Made by a program: the position numbers and the translations under genes. A DNA stretch of 29,046 nucleotides from an uncultured Eubacteriales bacterium (GTDB taxonomy: Bacteria; Bacillota; Clostridia; Oscillospirales; Oscillospiraceae). Every line of letters begins with the position of its first letter. Positions within the stretch are counted from its first letter, which is position 1. The stretch covers positions 1 through 29,046 of the forward strand of contig CABQNH010000022.1 in assembly GCA_902465435.1 (NCBI GenBank). The letters run 5' to 3'. The notes under the pieces were generated by a model. It made no database searches. It saw nothing but the letters and a program-made list of their open reading frames with translations, and was not told the DNA's origin. Shown piece by piece: positions 8,526-18,300 of the stretch.

Positions 8526-8638
8526 TTTGTTGCCTCCGTTTTTCATATGCTGACCATAGTATGGCGCAAAAGAAGGCCTGCTATTCGAAAAAATCGGGAT
8601 CGCGGAACGGATTTTGCAGAAAATGTACAAAAATGGCT

Positions 8639-8666
8639 TTGCAAAAGCGGAAATCTATAGTATAAT
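8639..8666 (+). promoter_or_regulatory. Predicted promoter of the DUF1015-ispE operon
   Basis: -35 TTGCAA (8639-8644), 16-nt spacer, perfect -10 TATAAT (8661-8666), about 50 nt before the ATG at 8719. Confidence 0.6.
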
Positions 8667-8718
8667 TGTTGTGCAATCACAGCGTTGCAAATCTAACATA
8701 CGAAAGGCTTGAATCATC

Positions 8719-9963
8719 ATGAACGCTTTTTTACCCGCTGATATTCTCCTGCCGCAGGTAGACGATATGGCAAAGTGGGCGGTTATCGCCTGCGACCAGT
8801 TCTCCTCTGACCCGGCGTACTGGGAAAGAGTGCGCAAAAATGCGGAGGGCGCGCCCTCCACGATCAACCTGATTCTCCCGGAGGCAGAGCTTGGCACGGA
8901 GCAGGAGGCTGCTCATACAAAGCAGATCAACGCAACGATGCAGGCGTATCTGGAAAAGAATATTTTTAAGACCTATCCGAACAGCTTCGTTTACATCGAA
9001 CGCACGCTGGAAAACGGCTCGATCCGTAAGGGACTGATGGGCATGGTGGATTTGGAGCAGTATGATTATTCTACCGGCTCTGTCTCGCCCATTCGCGCAA
9101 CGGAGCGCACGGTGGTCGAGCGCATCCCGCCGCGCCAGCGTGTCCGCCGCGACGCACCGATCGAGCTGCCGCATATTCTGATGCTCTGCGACGATCATCA
9201 GAAGGTCTTGATCGAGCCGATCGCTGCGCACAAGGACGATTTAACAAAGCTTTATGATTTTGACCTGATGGAGGGCGGCGGCCACATTACGGGCTGGCTG
9301 GTCGACGGCAAGGCGGCGGAGGCGTTTAACGAACGGCTGACAGCCTATACCGCGACGGTTGGAGAAAAGTATCGGGATTTGAACGGCGTGCCGATGGTCT
9401 TTGCGGTCGGCGACGGCAATCATTCGCTTGCTACCGCCAAGTCCTGCTATGAAGAGCTGAAGGCGCAGCATCCCGGCGAGGACCTTTCGCAGCATCCGGC
9501 GCGCTTTGCACTGGTGGAGCTGGAGAATATCCATGACGACGCGCAGGTCTTTGAACCGATCCATCGTGTGGTTGTTAAGACAGATCCGGAGAAGCTCCTG
9601 AAGGCGCTGGAGGAAACGACCTGCGCAGAGGGCGGTTTCCCGGTTACCTGGTATATCGGCAAGCAGTCCGGAAAAATTACGCTGGATCGCGCCAAGAGCC
9701 AGCTTGCGGTCGGCGCACTGCAGGGCTTCCTTGACGCTTATCTGAAAGAAAACGCGGGTGAGATCGACTATATCCATGATGATGATGCGCTGATCGAGCT
9801 TGCCGCGCAGGATAATGCCATCGGCTTCCTGCTGCCCGCTATGGAAAAGAGCCAGCTCTTCCGAGGCGTGATCGCCGACGGCATCCTGCCCCGCAAGACT
9901 TTCTCCATGGGTCACGCGAGAGAAAAGCGTTACTATTTAGAGGGAAGAAAAATTAAGGAATGA
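8719..9963 (+). CDS. DUF1015 family protein (cytosolic, function not established)
   Basis: 414 residues, a usual length for the DUF1015 family. Recognisable family blocks are the N-terminal ILLPQVDDMAKWAVIACDQFSSDPAYW, the central FAVGDGNHSLATAKSCYE, and the C-terminal SMGHAREKRYYLEGRKI. There is no signal peptide or TM segment. The ATG follows GAAAGG by about 11 nt. Members often sit near serine-biosynthesis genes in other bacteria, but none are seen here. The stop codon overlaps the ispE start in an ATGA, so the two are translationally coupled. No catalytic function can be assigned from sequence. Confidence 0.9.
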   Translation: MNAFLPADILLPQVDDMAKWAVIACDQFSSDPAYWERVRKNAEGAPSTINLILPEAELGTEQEAAHTKQINATMQAYLEKNIFKTYPNSFVYIERTLENGSIRKGLMGMVDLEQYDYSTGSVSPIRATERTVVERIPPRQRVRRDAPIELPHILMLCDDHQKVLIEPIAAHKDDLTKLYDFDLMEGGGHITGWLVDGKAAEAFNERLTAYTATVGEKYRDLNGVPMVFAVGDGNHSLATAKSCYEELKAQHPGEDLSQHPARFALVELENIHDDAQVFEPIHRVVVKTDPEKLLKALEETTCAEGGFPVTWYIGKQSGKITLDRAKSQLAVGALQGFLDAYLKENAGEIDYIHDDDALIELAAQDNAIGFLLPAMEKSQLFRGVIADGILPRKTFSMGHAREKRYYLEGRKIKE

Positions 9964-10880
9964 CAACATTGACACAAGGCGCGTTTGCCAAGCTGAACCT
10001 GACGCTCGACGTGCTGGGCAAGCGCGAGGATGGCTATCACAATCTGAAAATGGTCATGCAGACGATTTCTTTGCACGACGATGTAACGATCGAGTTGGAT
10101 ACGCACGAGGGCTTCACGGCGCACTGCTATCGCGAGGTATACCCGCAGACGCAGGAAAACAGAGCAATGGAGCAGCCTGAGGTGGAATTTGTAACGGACG
10201 GACTGCCGCAGGGCGAGGAAAACCTGGCGTTTAAGGCGGCGATGACCTTTTTTGACGCCGTAAAAAAGCGGCCGGACGGGATGGAGATTCGGATTTGCAA
10301 GCGGATTCCCATGCAGGCCGGACTGGCGGGCGGCAGTGCGGATGCAGCTGCCGTGCTGCGCGCGCTGAACCGACATTATGGCGATCCCCTTTCCGTTTTT
10401 GCGCTGTGCGAGCTTGGCGCGCGCGTCGGCTCGGATGTCCCGTTCTGCGTCTTGGGCGGAACGGCGCTGGCGGAGGGGCGCGGCGAGCGTCTGACGCCGA
10501 TTCCCGGCGCACCGGATATGTATTTTGTCGTGTGCAAGCCGGAATTCTCCGTTTCTACACCGGCGCTGTTTTCCGTGATCGATGGGACGCAAATCGGTGC
10601 GCGGCCGGATACCAATGGAATGCTTGCCGCCCTGCAAAAGGGCGACCTGCAGGAAATTGCAAATCGGCTTTGTAATGTTTTCGATCCCATTGTGACCCGG
10701 GAGCATTTGGAGCTGAATTATATCAAGTCGATCCTGATGTCCTATGGCGCGTACGGGACACTGATGACCGGCACCGGCTCAGCCGTTTTCGGCATTTTTG
10801 ATTCGTTCGAGTATGCTGCCGTCGCCTGTACGATGCTGAAGGACAGCTATCACGACGTTTTTATTGCAAAAAACGTATAA
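9960..10880 (+). CDS. ispE: 4-diphosphocytidyl-2-C-methyl-D-erythritol kinase (IspE)
   Basis: 306 residues. It phosphorylates CDP-methylerythritol with ATP in the MEP pathway to isoprenoid precursors, in the cytoplasm. The sequence shows the IspE N-terminus AKLNLTLDVLGKREDGYHNL with Lys11, the GHMP-kinase glycine loop PMQAGLAGGSADAA (117-130), the catalytic Asp159 in GSDVPF, and the C-terminal GHMP motif GTGSAVFG (271-278). Length is slightly above the usual 280-300. The ATG shares bases with the TGA of the DUF1015 gene (ATGA), and a TAAGGA just upstream serves as ribosome site. No clear terminator follows. Confidence 0.97.
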   Translation: MTTLTQGAFAKLNLTLDVLGKREDGYHNLKMVMQTISLHDDVTIELDTHEGFTAHCYREVYPQTQENRAMEQPEVEFVTDGLPQGEENLAFKAAMTFFDAVKKRPDGMEIRICKRIPMQAGLAGGSADAAAVLRALNRHYGDPLSVFALCELGARVGSDVPFCVLGGTALAEGRGERLTPIPGAPDMYFVVCKPEFSVSTPALFSVIDGTQIGARPDTNGMLAALQKGDLQEIANRLCNVFDPIVTREHLELNYIKSILMSYGAYGTLMTGTGSAVFGIFDSFEYAAVACTMLKDSYHDVFIAKNV

Positions 10881-11070
10881 AGAACCCAAACACCGTCAAC
10901 AATGCAAGTATTCTGGAACGCTTTGACTCCATCCCAAGCGGCGCTTCCCGCTAAGGCTTCGGTCGGAAAAGCTTGAAAAACATCTCGTTTTTCTGCGCTT
11001 TTCTGCTCCTGTCCTGCCGCCGTTCCGACGGATGGAATCCGTGCTTTCCTTGCTTGTTGGCGGTGATTTT

Positions 11071-11682
11071 ATGAAAAAACGTATTTTCCTTTTGGCTATG
11101 GTACTTATGCTGACCGTCTGCTCGGTGTACGCGGCACAGACGGTCAGACAGCAGGCGGCGCTTGCGGAAAAGCTTGTCCGGCTGCACGTCGTAGCGGCGT
11201 CGGATTCCGAGCACGACCAGGCAGTCAAGCTGCGGGTGCGCGACGCGGTTTTGCAGTGCGTTGAGAAGCTGGTGGAAGGCTGCACGGATGCCGGGCAGGC
11301 GCGTGCGCGGATTGCGCAGCAGCTTCCGCAAATCGAGACGGCTGCAAATCGCTGCCTGCAGGCCTGCGGCGAGCTGAAAAGTGCCAGCGTCAGCCTGCGC
11401 AATGAGCAATTCCCGACGCGAACCTATGAAACGTTTGCATTGCCCGCAGGAGTCTATGCTGCGCTCCGGGTAGAGATCGGTGAGGCCGAGGGGCATAACT
11501 GGTGGTGCGTGGTGTATCCGGCGCTTTGTACGCCCGCCGCAGCCGAGGACTTTGAGGAGACAGCGCAGACCGGCGGCTTTTCCGAGGAGGAAACGCAGTG
11601 GCTGACGGAGAGCAAGCCGCAGTATACGCTGCGCTTTAAATCGCTGGAGTATTTGCAGAAGCTGTTTTCCCTGTTTCGATAA
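11071..11682 (+). CDS. spoIIR: Stage II sporulation protein R (SpoIIR), forespore signalling protein
   Basis: 203 residues from ATG 11071, chosen because MKKRIFLLAM...AYAA-like sequence gives a proper signal peptide (1-22); the in-frame ATG at 11032 would bury it. Family hallmarks are LVRLHVVAASDSEHDQAVKLRVRDAVL (36-61) and ALRVEIGEAEGHNWWCVVYPALC (131-153). In Bacillus, SpoIIR is made in the forespore under sigma F, secreted into the intermembrane space, and triggers SpoIIGA to process pro-sigma E in the mother cell. The ribosome site is poor (GGTGA), and I find no convincing sigma-F promoter in the 190 bp upstream. Its presence argues that the host is an endospore former. Confidence 0.95.
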   Translation: MKKRIFLLAMVLMLTVCSVYAAQTVRQQAALAEKLVRLHVVAASDSEHDQAVKLRVRDAVLQCVEKLVEGCTDAGQARARIAQQLPQIETAANRCLQACGELKSASVSLRNEQFPTRTYETFALPAGVYAALRVEIGEAEGHNWWCVVYPALCTPAAAEDFEETAQTGGFSEEETQWLTESKPQYTLRFKSLEYLQKLFSLFR

Positions 11683-11690
11683 GAGCACAT

Positions 11691-11722
11691 GAATCCCGCA
11701 AGCAAATACGCTTATGGGATTC
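11691..11722. repeat. Hairpin repeat GAATCCCGCAAGC..., copy 1
   Basis: A 32-nt imperfect palindrome starting 8 nt after the spoIIR stop. It has arms GAATCCCGCAAGC and GCTTATGGGATTC. It is nearly identical to the hairpin at 11976-12007. No T-run follows, so termination here would be weak. Confidence 0.8.
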
Positions 11723-11863
11723 TCAGACTGTCAATAAAGTCCGTAACCGTCAAAACAGGAAAACAATTTTGACGATTTTCACTTTCGGCGAGTCCATTTC
11801 ATTTTGCAAAAATTCAAATAAATTGTGTTAAAAAACAAGGAAATATTTATTGTTTTGACTTAC

Positions 11864-11926
11864 TTCGGAACTCGCTCCCTACCGTACCTATGTACGGCGA
11901 CGGGCGCGAGTTACTCGTATTCCGAA
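11864..11926. repeat. Nested palindromic element
   Basis: The outer arms TTCGGAA (11864-11870) and TTCCGAA (11920-11926) enclose AACTCGC (11869-11875) and GCGAGTT (11906-11912). These in turn enclose a perfect CCGTAC-CTAT-GTACGG hairpin (11882-11897). This degree of nesting suggests a folded RNA or a small mobile repeat, not chance. Confidence 0.7.
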
Positions 11927-11975
11927 CTTTCTTGATCGTCTGCCAGCGTGTCAAAAAGGTTTTTTGGCACGCTGT

Positions 11976-12014
11976 GAATCCCGTAAGCAAATGCGCTTGC
12001 GGGATTCTTTTTTT
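11976..12014 (+). terminator. Intrinsic terminator (hairpin repeat copy 2)
   Basis: Arms GAATCCCGTAAGC and GCTTGCGGGATTC pair with one G-T wobble and are followed directly by seven T residues (12008-12014). It is the only clear terminator between spoIIR and addB, so it probably ends transcription from spoIIR or from the repeat element. Confidence 0.85.
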
Positions 12015-12059
12015 GCATTCGGTGAAATTTGTGTCCTGTTTTTTGGACGCAGTTTGTGC

Positions 12060-12065
12060 TACAAT
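12060..12065 (+). promoter_or_regulatory. Possible extended -10 promoter of addBA
   Basis: TGC-TACAAT forms an extended -10 (TGnTACAAT) about 32 nt before the addB ATG. No good -35 is seen at 16-18 nt, and an inverted GTCC/GGAC pair lies just upstream. Confidence 0.45.
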
Positions 12066-12097
12066 AAGAAAAAGAGAAAAGACGGGAGGATTTTCCC

Positions 12098-15000
12098 ATG
12101 CTGAATATATGCCTTTGCAGCGATTGGCAGGTGAATACGCAGACGCTCCTGCAGGCGGTTTGCGCGGAAGCGGCACAGCAGAAGGCGGGACAGATTCTGG
12201 TGGTTCCGGATCAGTTTTCGCACGAAATGGAGCGGGCGCTTTGCGAGGCTGGCGGCGACCGGATCTCCCGCTATGCTGAGGTTTTGAGCTTCTCAAGGCT
12301 TTCCAATCGCGTGTTTGCAAGCTCCGGCGGGATCGCGGTCAGCTCCATGGACGCGGGCGGTCAGCTTACGGCGCTGGCTTATGCGCTGGAGCAAATCAAG
12401 TCGCGGCTGAAAATTTTCGGGACGGCGGGCGCCAAGCCGGAGGGGCTGGTATCGCTGCTGGATACCATGGACGAACTGAAAAGCTACTGTGTGTCGGCAG
12501 AACGCCTGCGTGTGGCTGCGGCACAGCTGACCGGCTCGCTTGCCGTAAAGCTCGAGGAGCTGGCCTTGATCATGGAAAGCTACGATGCGGTCTGCGCCTC
12601 CGGGACGCAGGATCCCTCTACACGGTACATGCGCCTGCGCGACGCGCTGGCGCGGGGAAGCTATGCGGAGGATAAATGCTTCTGGTTCCTCGGTTTTTCC
12701 GATTTTAACGGACTGGAATATGAAATCCTTGAGCAGCTTCTGAAGGCGTCGCCTAAAATCACCGCCTATTTCCACTGCGATACGCTGCGCGGCGGGCTTG
12801 CGGTTTACGAACCGGTGCGGCAGACGGTGAAAAGATGGATTCGGCTTGCCGCAAAGTGGAATATCCGCTGCGAGCTTCGGACGCATGAGCGGAAGAACCC
12901 AACGCCGAGTGCGCTCTCCGCTTTGCCGGAGCGATTGTTTGGCGCAGACGGCACGCCGCAGGATTTAAGCGGTGCATTGCGGCTGGAAAAGGCGGGCGAC
13001 GCCTATGCGGAATGCCGCAGCGCGGTTGCAGAGATTCGCCGCGCCGTGTGTGCCGGTCTGCGTTACCGCGAGATCAGCGTACTTTGCGCAGACGAGGTGG
13101 CCTACCGCCCCATTTTGGAGACGTATTTTCGGCGCTGTGAAATTCCAGCCTATTTTTCGGGGAAGGAGGACATCCTGCAAAATCCGATCATCCGGATGCT
13201 GCTGTATGCGCTGCGTGCGGCGGCCTTCGGAATGGAGCAGGAGGACGTTCTCGCATTCCTGAAGTCCGGCTTTGCGCCGATCTCGCGCGATGCCTGCAAT
13301 CGACTGGAGAACTACGCGATCGTATGGGGGATTTCCGGAAGCGCATGGGAAAAGCCGTGGACACAGAATCCCGCCGGTTTTTTGCAGCCGATGGGTGAGC
13401 GGCAGAATGCGGAGCTGGCAGAGCTGAACGCCGCGCGGGAGCGCGCGGTCGTGCCGCTGCTTCGTCTCAAGGCGGCGCTCCAGCGGGCAAAAAATACCGC
13501 GGCGCAGATTCTGGCGCTTTATGATTTCCTGCAGGAAATTGATTTGGAGACGCGCATCTCGGGGGCGGTCGACGCGCTGACGCAGGAGGAAGACCTGCGG
13601 CGCGCGCAGGCGTATGCGCAGATTTATGAGATCCTGCTGACCGCGCTGGAACAGATTTTCGGTATTCTCGGCGCGTCTGTGCGGACGGCGGAGGAATTTG
13701 CGCGGCTGGTCAAGACTGTGCTGAGCCGCTATGGCGTCGGCACGATTCCGGCAACGGCGGACAGCGTGTTCGTCGGCGCGATCGAGGCCGGTCGGCATAA
13801 GTCCTGCAAGCTCCTGCTGCTGTTGGGCGCGGAGGAGGGAAGCTTTCCCGCAAGCAGCACGGACAAAGGGCTGCTCAGCGACGCCGAGCGAGACGCGCTG
13901 CTCCGGCTTGGCGTGGAGACGGCGCCCGGCCGCGCGGGAAAAATCGATCGGGCACAGCTTGCCATCTGCAATGTGCTGGGCGGCGCGTCGCAGCGGGTTT
14001 TCATAAGCTGCCGGGCAGACAAGCCGTCTTATCTGTTTGCGCGCCTTTGCGCGCTGTATCCGCAAAGCGCGGCGGAGGGATCGGACGCTCCGCTGCTGCC
14101 GACGGTAGACCGCGGCGAGGCGCAGATCTATCTTGCATGTCATGAGGATGCGCTTTCCCAAGCCATTGCCCGGTGCTGCCCGGAGCTGCTGGACGGCGCA
14201 GAGAAGCTGAAAGGCCGGGCGCGGTTTGACATGGGATTGCTCGAGGAGAAGACGACGCAGCGCCTTTTCGGAAAAACGGTGCGGCTTTCGGCCTCTAAGA
14301 TCGACCGGTACGGCGCATGTCGTTATTTCTACTTTTTACAGTACGGACTGAAGGCAAAGGAGCGAAAGCAGGCCGCGTTTGACGCGCCGATTTTCGGCAC
14401 GTTTGTCCACGCGGTGCTGGAGAATACGGCACGCGGCGTTATGGCGGAGGGCGGCTTCCGGCAGGTGAGCGAGGCGCGGGTGCAGGCGCTCGCGCAGCGG
14501 GCAATCGAACAGTTTGCTGCGGGAAATTCGGCGCTTTTTGAAGAGAAATCTTCCAGATTTCAATATTTGCTCTCCCGGAATCGCGAGGAGCTTCTGGCCA
14601 TCGTGCAGGAGCTGCACGGGGAGCTGCGTCTTTCGGATTTCGACCCTGCTTATTTTGAGCTTGGCTTCGGTGAGGGACAGGCGCTTCCGCCCATTACGGC
14701 GGTCGGTGCGCGCGCAGCCTGCGAGGTGACCGGCTTTGTCGACCGTGTTGACCTCCTGCAAAGAGAGAATGCAACCTATCTGCGCGTGGTCGATTATAAG
14801 ACGGGAACAAAGAACTTTGATTATACCGACCTGCTCGAGGGCGTTGGACTGCAGATGTTTATTTATCTGTTTGCGCTGCAGGAGAGCGGAAAGGGACTGC
14901 CCGGCGGGGTTTTATACTTTCCGGCGCGAGCGGAGATTCTCTCCGAGACGGCGAAGCCGACTGCTGAGGAGGCGGAAAAGGAGCGCCGCAGTCTGCTCCG

Positions 15001-15367
15001 ACGCAAGGGAATCGTGCTGGATGACGAGGCGGTACTCGACGCCATGGAGCATTGCGGGCAGACGCCGCAATATCTGCCGTACAAGCGAAACCGTGACGGT
15101 ACGCGGCAGGGCGATCTGGCGGATGCAGCGCAGTTTGCGCTGCTGCATCGCAGCCTGCTGCAAACGCTGGCGTCTCTGGCAGATCAAATTTACAGCGGAG
15201 ATATGCACCCCAACCCCTATGTGCGCGGCAATCAGTCGCCCTGCACCTATTGCCCGTACCGCGCCGTGTGCCATAGAGAAACGGAGGTCACGCAGGTACG
15301 GAACCGGAAGGGCGTTTCCTCGAAGGAATTTTGGCGGGAGCTGGAAAGGAGGCAGGAACATGGCTGA
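12098..15367 (+). CDS. addB: AddB/RexB: nuclease subunit of the AddAB (RecBCD-type) double-strand break repair complex
   Basis: 1089 residues; the ATG follows GGGAGGA. With AddA it resects double-strand DNA ends for RecA loading. The C-terminal PD-(D/E)xK nuclease has Asp899 and Lys901 (VVDYKTGT). The iron-sulfur staple is present: Cys741 (YGACRYFYF) plus Cys1049, Cys1052 and Cys1058 (CTYCPYRAVC), with the same CxxC-x5-C spacing as in Bacillus AddB. The N-terminus keeps the LVVPDQFSHEMERAL block that follows the P-loop, but the P-loop itself (GRSGSGKT in Bacillus) is replaced by CSDWQVNTQ. No upstream in-frame extension restores it. In this it resembles RexB more than classical AddB. It overlaps addA by 8 nt. 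Confidence 0.92.
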   Translation: MLNICLCSDWQVNTQTLLQAVCAEAAQQKAGQILVVPDQFSHEMERALCEAGGDRISRYAEVLSFSRLSNRVFASSGGIAVSSMDAGGQLTALAYALEQIKSRLKIFGTAGAKPEGLVSLLDTMDELKSYCVSAERLRVAAAQLTGSLAVKLEELALIMESYDAVCASGTQDPSTRYMRLRDALARGSYAEDKCFWFLGFSDFNGLEYEILEQLLKASPKITAYFHCDTLRGGLAVYEPVRQTVKRWIRLAAKWNIRCELRTHERKNPTPSALSALPERLFGADGTPQDLSGALRLEKAGDAYAECRSAVAEIRRAVCAGLRYREISVLCADEVAYRPILETYFRRCEIPAYFSGKEDILQNPIIRMLLYALRAAAFGMEQEDVLAFLKSGFAPISRDACNRLENYAIVWGISGSAWEKPWTQNPAGFLQPMGERQNAELAELNAARERAVVPLLRLKAALQRAKNTAAQILALYDFLQEIDLETRISGAVDALTQEEDLRRAQAYAQIYEILLTALEQIFGILGASVRTAEEFARLVKTVLSRYGVGTIPATADSVFVGAIEAGRHKSCKLLLLLGAEEGSFPASSTDKGLLSDAERDALLRLGVETAPGRAGKIDRAQLAICNVLGGASQRVFISCRADKPSYLFARLCALYPQSAAEGSDAPLLPTVDRGEAQIYLACHEDALSQAIARCCPELLDGAEKLKGRARFDMGLLEEKTTQRLFGKTVRLSASKIDRYGACRYFYFLQYGLKAKERKQAAFDAPIFGTFVHAVLENTARGVMAEGGFRQVSEARVQALAQRAIEQFAAGNSALFEEKSSRFQYLLSRNREELLAIVQELHGELRLSDFDPAYFELGFGEGQALPPITAVGARAACEVTGFVDRVDLLQRENATYLRVVDYKTGTKNFDYTDLLEGVGLQMFIYLFALQESGKGLPGGVLYFPARAEILSETAKPTAEEAEKERRSLLRRKGIVLDDEAVLDAMEHCGQTPQYLPYKRNRDGTRQGDLADAAQFALLHRSLLQTLASLADQIYSGDMHPNPYVRGNQSPCTYCPYRAVCHRETEVTQVRNRKGVSSKEFWRELERRQEHG

Positions 15368-18300
15368 GGTGATACGGACTCCGGCGCAGGAGGCGGTCGT
15401 GCGCCATCACGGCGGCGCGCTGCTCGTTTCGGCGGCGGCCGGCTCCGGCAAGACAAAGGTGCTGGTCGATCGGCTGATGGAACGGGTCTGCAATCCGGTG
15501 AACCCGCGAAATATCGACGATTTTCTGATCATTACATATACCAATCTCGCGGCGGCGGAGCTGCGGACGAAAATCGCGGCCGAGGTGGGAAAGCGCCTGA
15601 GCGCCGATCCGACAAACCGCCATCTGCAGCGCCAGCTCAGCCGGATCTATTTGGCGCAGATTTCGACGGTACATGCATTCTGCGGCGAGCTTTTAAGAAG
15701 CTATGCGTTCCGGCTGGAGCTTCCTGCGGATTTCCGCATCGCGGAGGAGCAGGAAACGCTTCCGCTACGTGAGCGCTGCCTGCAGCGCGTGCTGGACTCG
15801 GCCTACGAAGAGCTTGCGCACGACGAGCGCCTGCGCGCGCTCGTCGATACGCTGGGCGCAGGCCGCAGCGACGCGGCGCTTTCGGAAATCGTCATGCAGA
15901 TGTATCTAAAGGTGCAGTGCCATCTTTATCCTGAGCAGTGGATGCAGGAGAGCGAGGGTAAGCTTCCCGTATCGGATTGTGCCGACGCGGCGGACACGCC
16001 ATGGGGCGCGTTTCTGCTGCGGGAGCTGTCGGCCTTTTGCCTGCGGTCGGCCGCGCAGCTAAAGCAGCTGGGGGATCTGTGCGCGCAGGAGGAAAAGCTG
16101 CGCAAGGCCTATGCCCCAACGCTTTGGGAAAACGCCGAGCAGCTTCGGACGTTCGGCACGCTGCGCGGCTGGGATGCGCTGTATGCGGCAAAGCCGCGGA
16201 GCCTTGGCAGATTGGGCAGCGTAAGAGACTGCACCGATCCGGCGCTGCAGGAGCGGGTGAAGGCGGTGCGCCAGTCGGTCAAGAAGGAGCTGGAGCGGCA
16301 GTGCCGGATCCTCTATGCGCCTTCGACGGAGATCCTTGCCGAGCTTGCGCAAAGCGCGCAGGCGATCTCCGGCCTTTATGCGCTTGTGCGCGCGTTCTCC
16401 AAGGCATATCAGGCGGAGAAACACCGCCGACATCTTCTGGATTTTAACGACTTGGAGCACGAGACGATCCGCCTGCTGCTTGACCGCTGCACACTGCAGC
16501 CGACGGCGGCGGCGCGGGAAATCGCACAGCGCTATGCCGAGATTATGGTGGACGAATATCAGGATACCAATGCGGTGCAGGATGCAATCTTCCGTGCGGT
16601 TTCCAAGGAGGGGGAAAACCGCTTCCTGGTCGGCGATGTGAAGCAGTCGATTTACCGCTTTCGGCTGGCGGATCCCTCTATATTCTTAAATAAGTATAAA
16701 ACCTATGTGCAGACGGAAGAGGAAGCACCGGGGACGCCCCGGAAAATTCTGCTGTCAGAGAATTTCCGCTCCTGTCCGGAAATCCTCCATGCCGTGAACG
16801 ACGTGTTCACAATGGTCATGTCGGAGGAGGTCGGCGAGCTGCAATACGGTGAAACGGAGGCGCTTTCTCCGGGTATTCCCCGGGAAAGGGCGGCGCAGCC
16901 GCCGGTCGAACTGCACTGCATCGAGTCGGATTACGACGCAGAGGAGGAAGAACGGGCAGGAAAGGACGAAATCGAGGCGGAATTTGTCGCACAGCGAATT
17001 GCGCAGATGGTGCGGCAGGAAACGCTTTCGGACGGACGGCCGATCTGCGCGGGCGATATCGTGATTCTGCTGCGCTCGGTGCGTTCTCACGCGGCGGACT
17101 ACCAAAGGGCGCTTGCGGCGCACGGAATTGCCGTTTCCTGCGACGACGGGGAAAACCTGCTTTGTACCTCCGAGGTGGAGACGCTGCTCGGCCTTTTGCA
17201 GACGATCGACAATCCGCATCAGGATATTCCGCTGCTTTCGGCGCTTACGGGGCCGCTGTTCGGCTTCTCGAACGATGCGCTTGGGAAAATTCGGCTGGCG
17301 TCGCGGGAGACGGATCTCTTTGATGCCCTCTGTCTTGCGGGGGAGCAGGATGAAGCCTGCGCGCGCTTTTTGCAAATGCTGCGGCGGCTCCAGACGGCGG
17401 CCGGGCGCATGACGGTTCGGCAGCTGCTCGATGAAATCGACCGGGAGACCAATTTTTTCGCAATTTACGGGGCAATGCCGGATGCGGCGCGCCGCGTCCG
17501 CAATCTTCATGCCTTTTTAAGCCTTGTGGACTCGACCGAGCGCAGCGGGCAGAAGTCTCTGGGGCAGCTTCTTGACGCGCTGCAGTGTCTGCGGACGCAG
17601 GGCGTAAAGGGGAGCGGGGAGACGCGGCAAAATGCCGTGACCATCATGAGCATACATAAATCCAAGGGCTTGGAGTTCCCTGTCGTGATCCTTGCCGGAC
17701 TGTCCCGCAGCTTTAATCGGGACGACCTGAAAAAGCCTGTGCTCGTGCATCCGCAAATGGGCGTCGGCGCCAATACACTGGATCCCGTTACGCGCGTACG
17801 CTATCCGACCATTGCAAAGACGGCAATCGCGCGGCGGATCGACCGGGAGAATCTTTCCGAGGAGCTGCGGGTTCTCTACGTTGCCATGACGCGCGCGCGA
17901 GAGCGGCTGGTGATGACCTACTGCTCAAAATACCTGCGCCGCGAGCTGCGAGATATCGCGCAGGAGCTGACGGTTCCCGCTTCGCCGATTCTTGCGGGAA
18001 GCGCGCGCTGCGCGGGACACTGGATCCTGCAGGCGGCGCTCAGCCGCACGGAGGCGGGCGCGCTCTTTGCCGCAGCAGAAAAACCGGCATGCAGCTATGT
18101 GCACGAGGAGCCGTGGCGGATCGAGCTGCATTCTGGCAGGGCGGTGATGCAGGCCGCGTTGGGGGAAGGAAGCGAAAAAGCGCCGGAGGAAGAAGCGAAG
18201 GCCTGCCGTGTGCCGCCTGACTTGGAGCGCCTACTTTCCTTCCAATATGCCGGAAAGGCGGCCTGTACGCTTCCCACCAAGCTGACGGCGACGCAGCTCA

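Larger units (their letters stand above)
11683..12097. other. Gene-free spacer between spoIIR and addB, dense in inverted repeats
   Basis: No credible gene is seen in these 415 bp. In order it holds a 32-nt hairpin (11691-11722), an 8-bp inverted repeat CGTCAAAA/TTTTGACG (11748-11774), an AT-rich stretch, a nested 63-nt palindrome (11864-11926), a hairpin with 7-bp GC stem and A/T inner stem (11944-11974), and a second copy of the first hairpin ending in T7 (11976-12014). The predicted addB promoter follows. Confidence 0.8.

Noticed and set aside
11890..12320. Overlapping frames on both strands across the spoIIR-addB spacer
   Set aside because: They run through a terminator, a promoter and the addB start, with no family resemblance. 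The sequence is better explained by palindromic repeats.
14736..15359. 208-residue upstream extension of AddA
   Set aside because: It overlaps the nuclease domain of AddB in another frame, is Arg/Cys-rich, and the ATG at 15360 gives the canonical AddA start with AGGAGG upstream.
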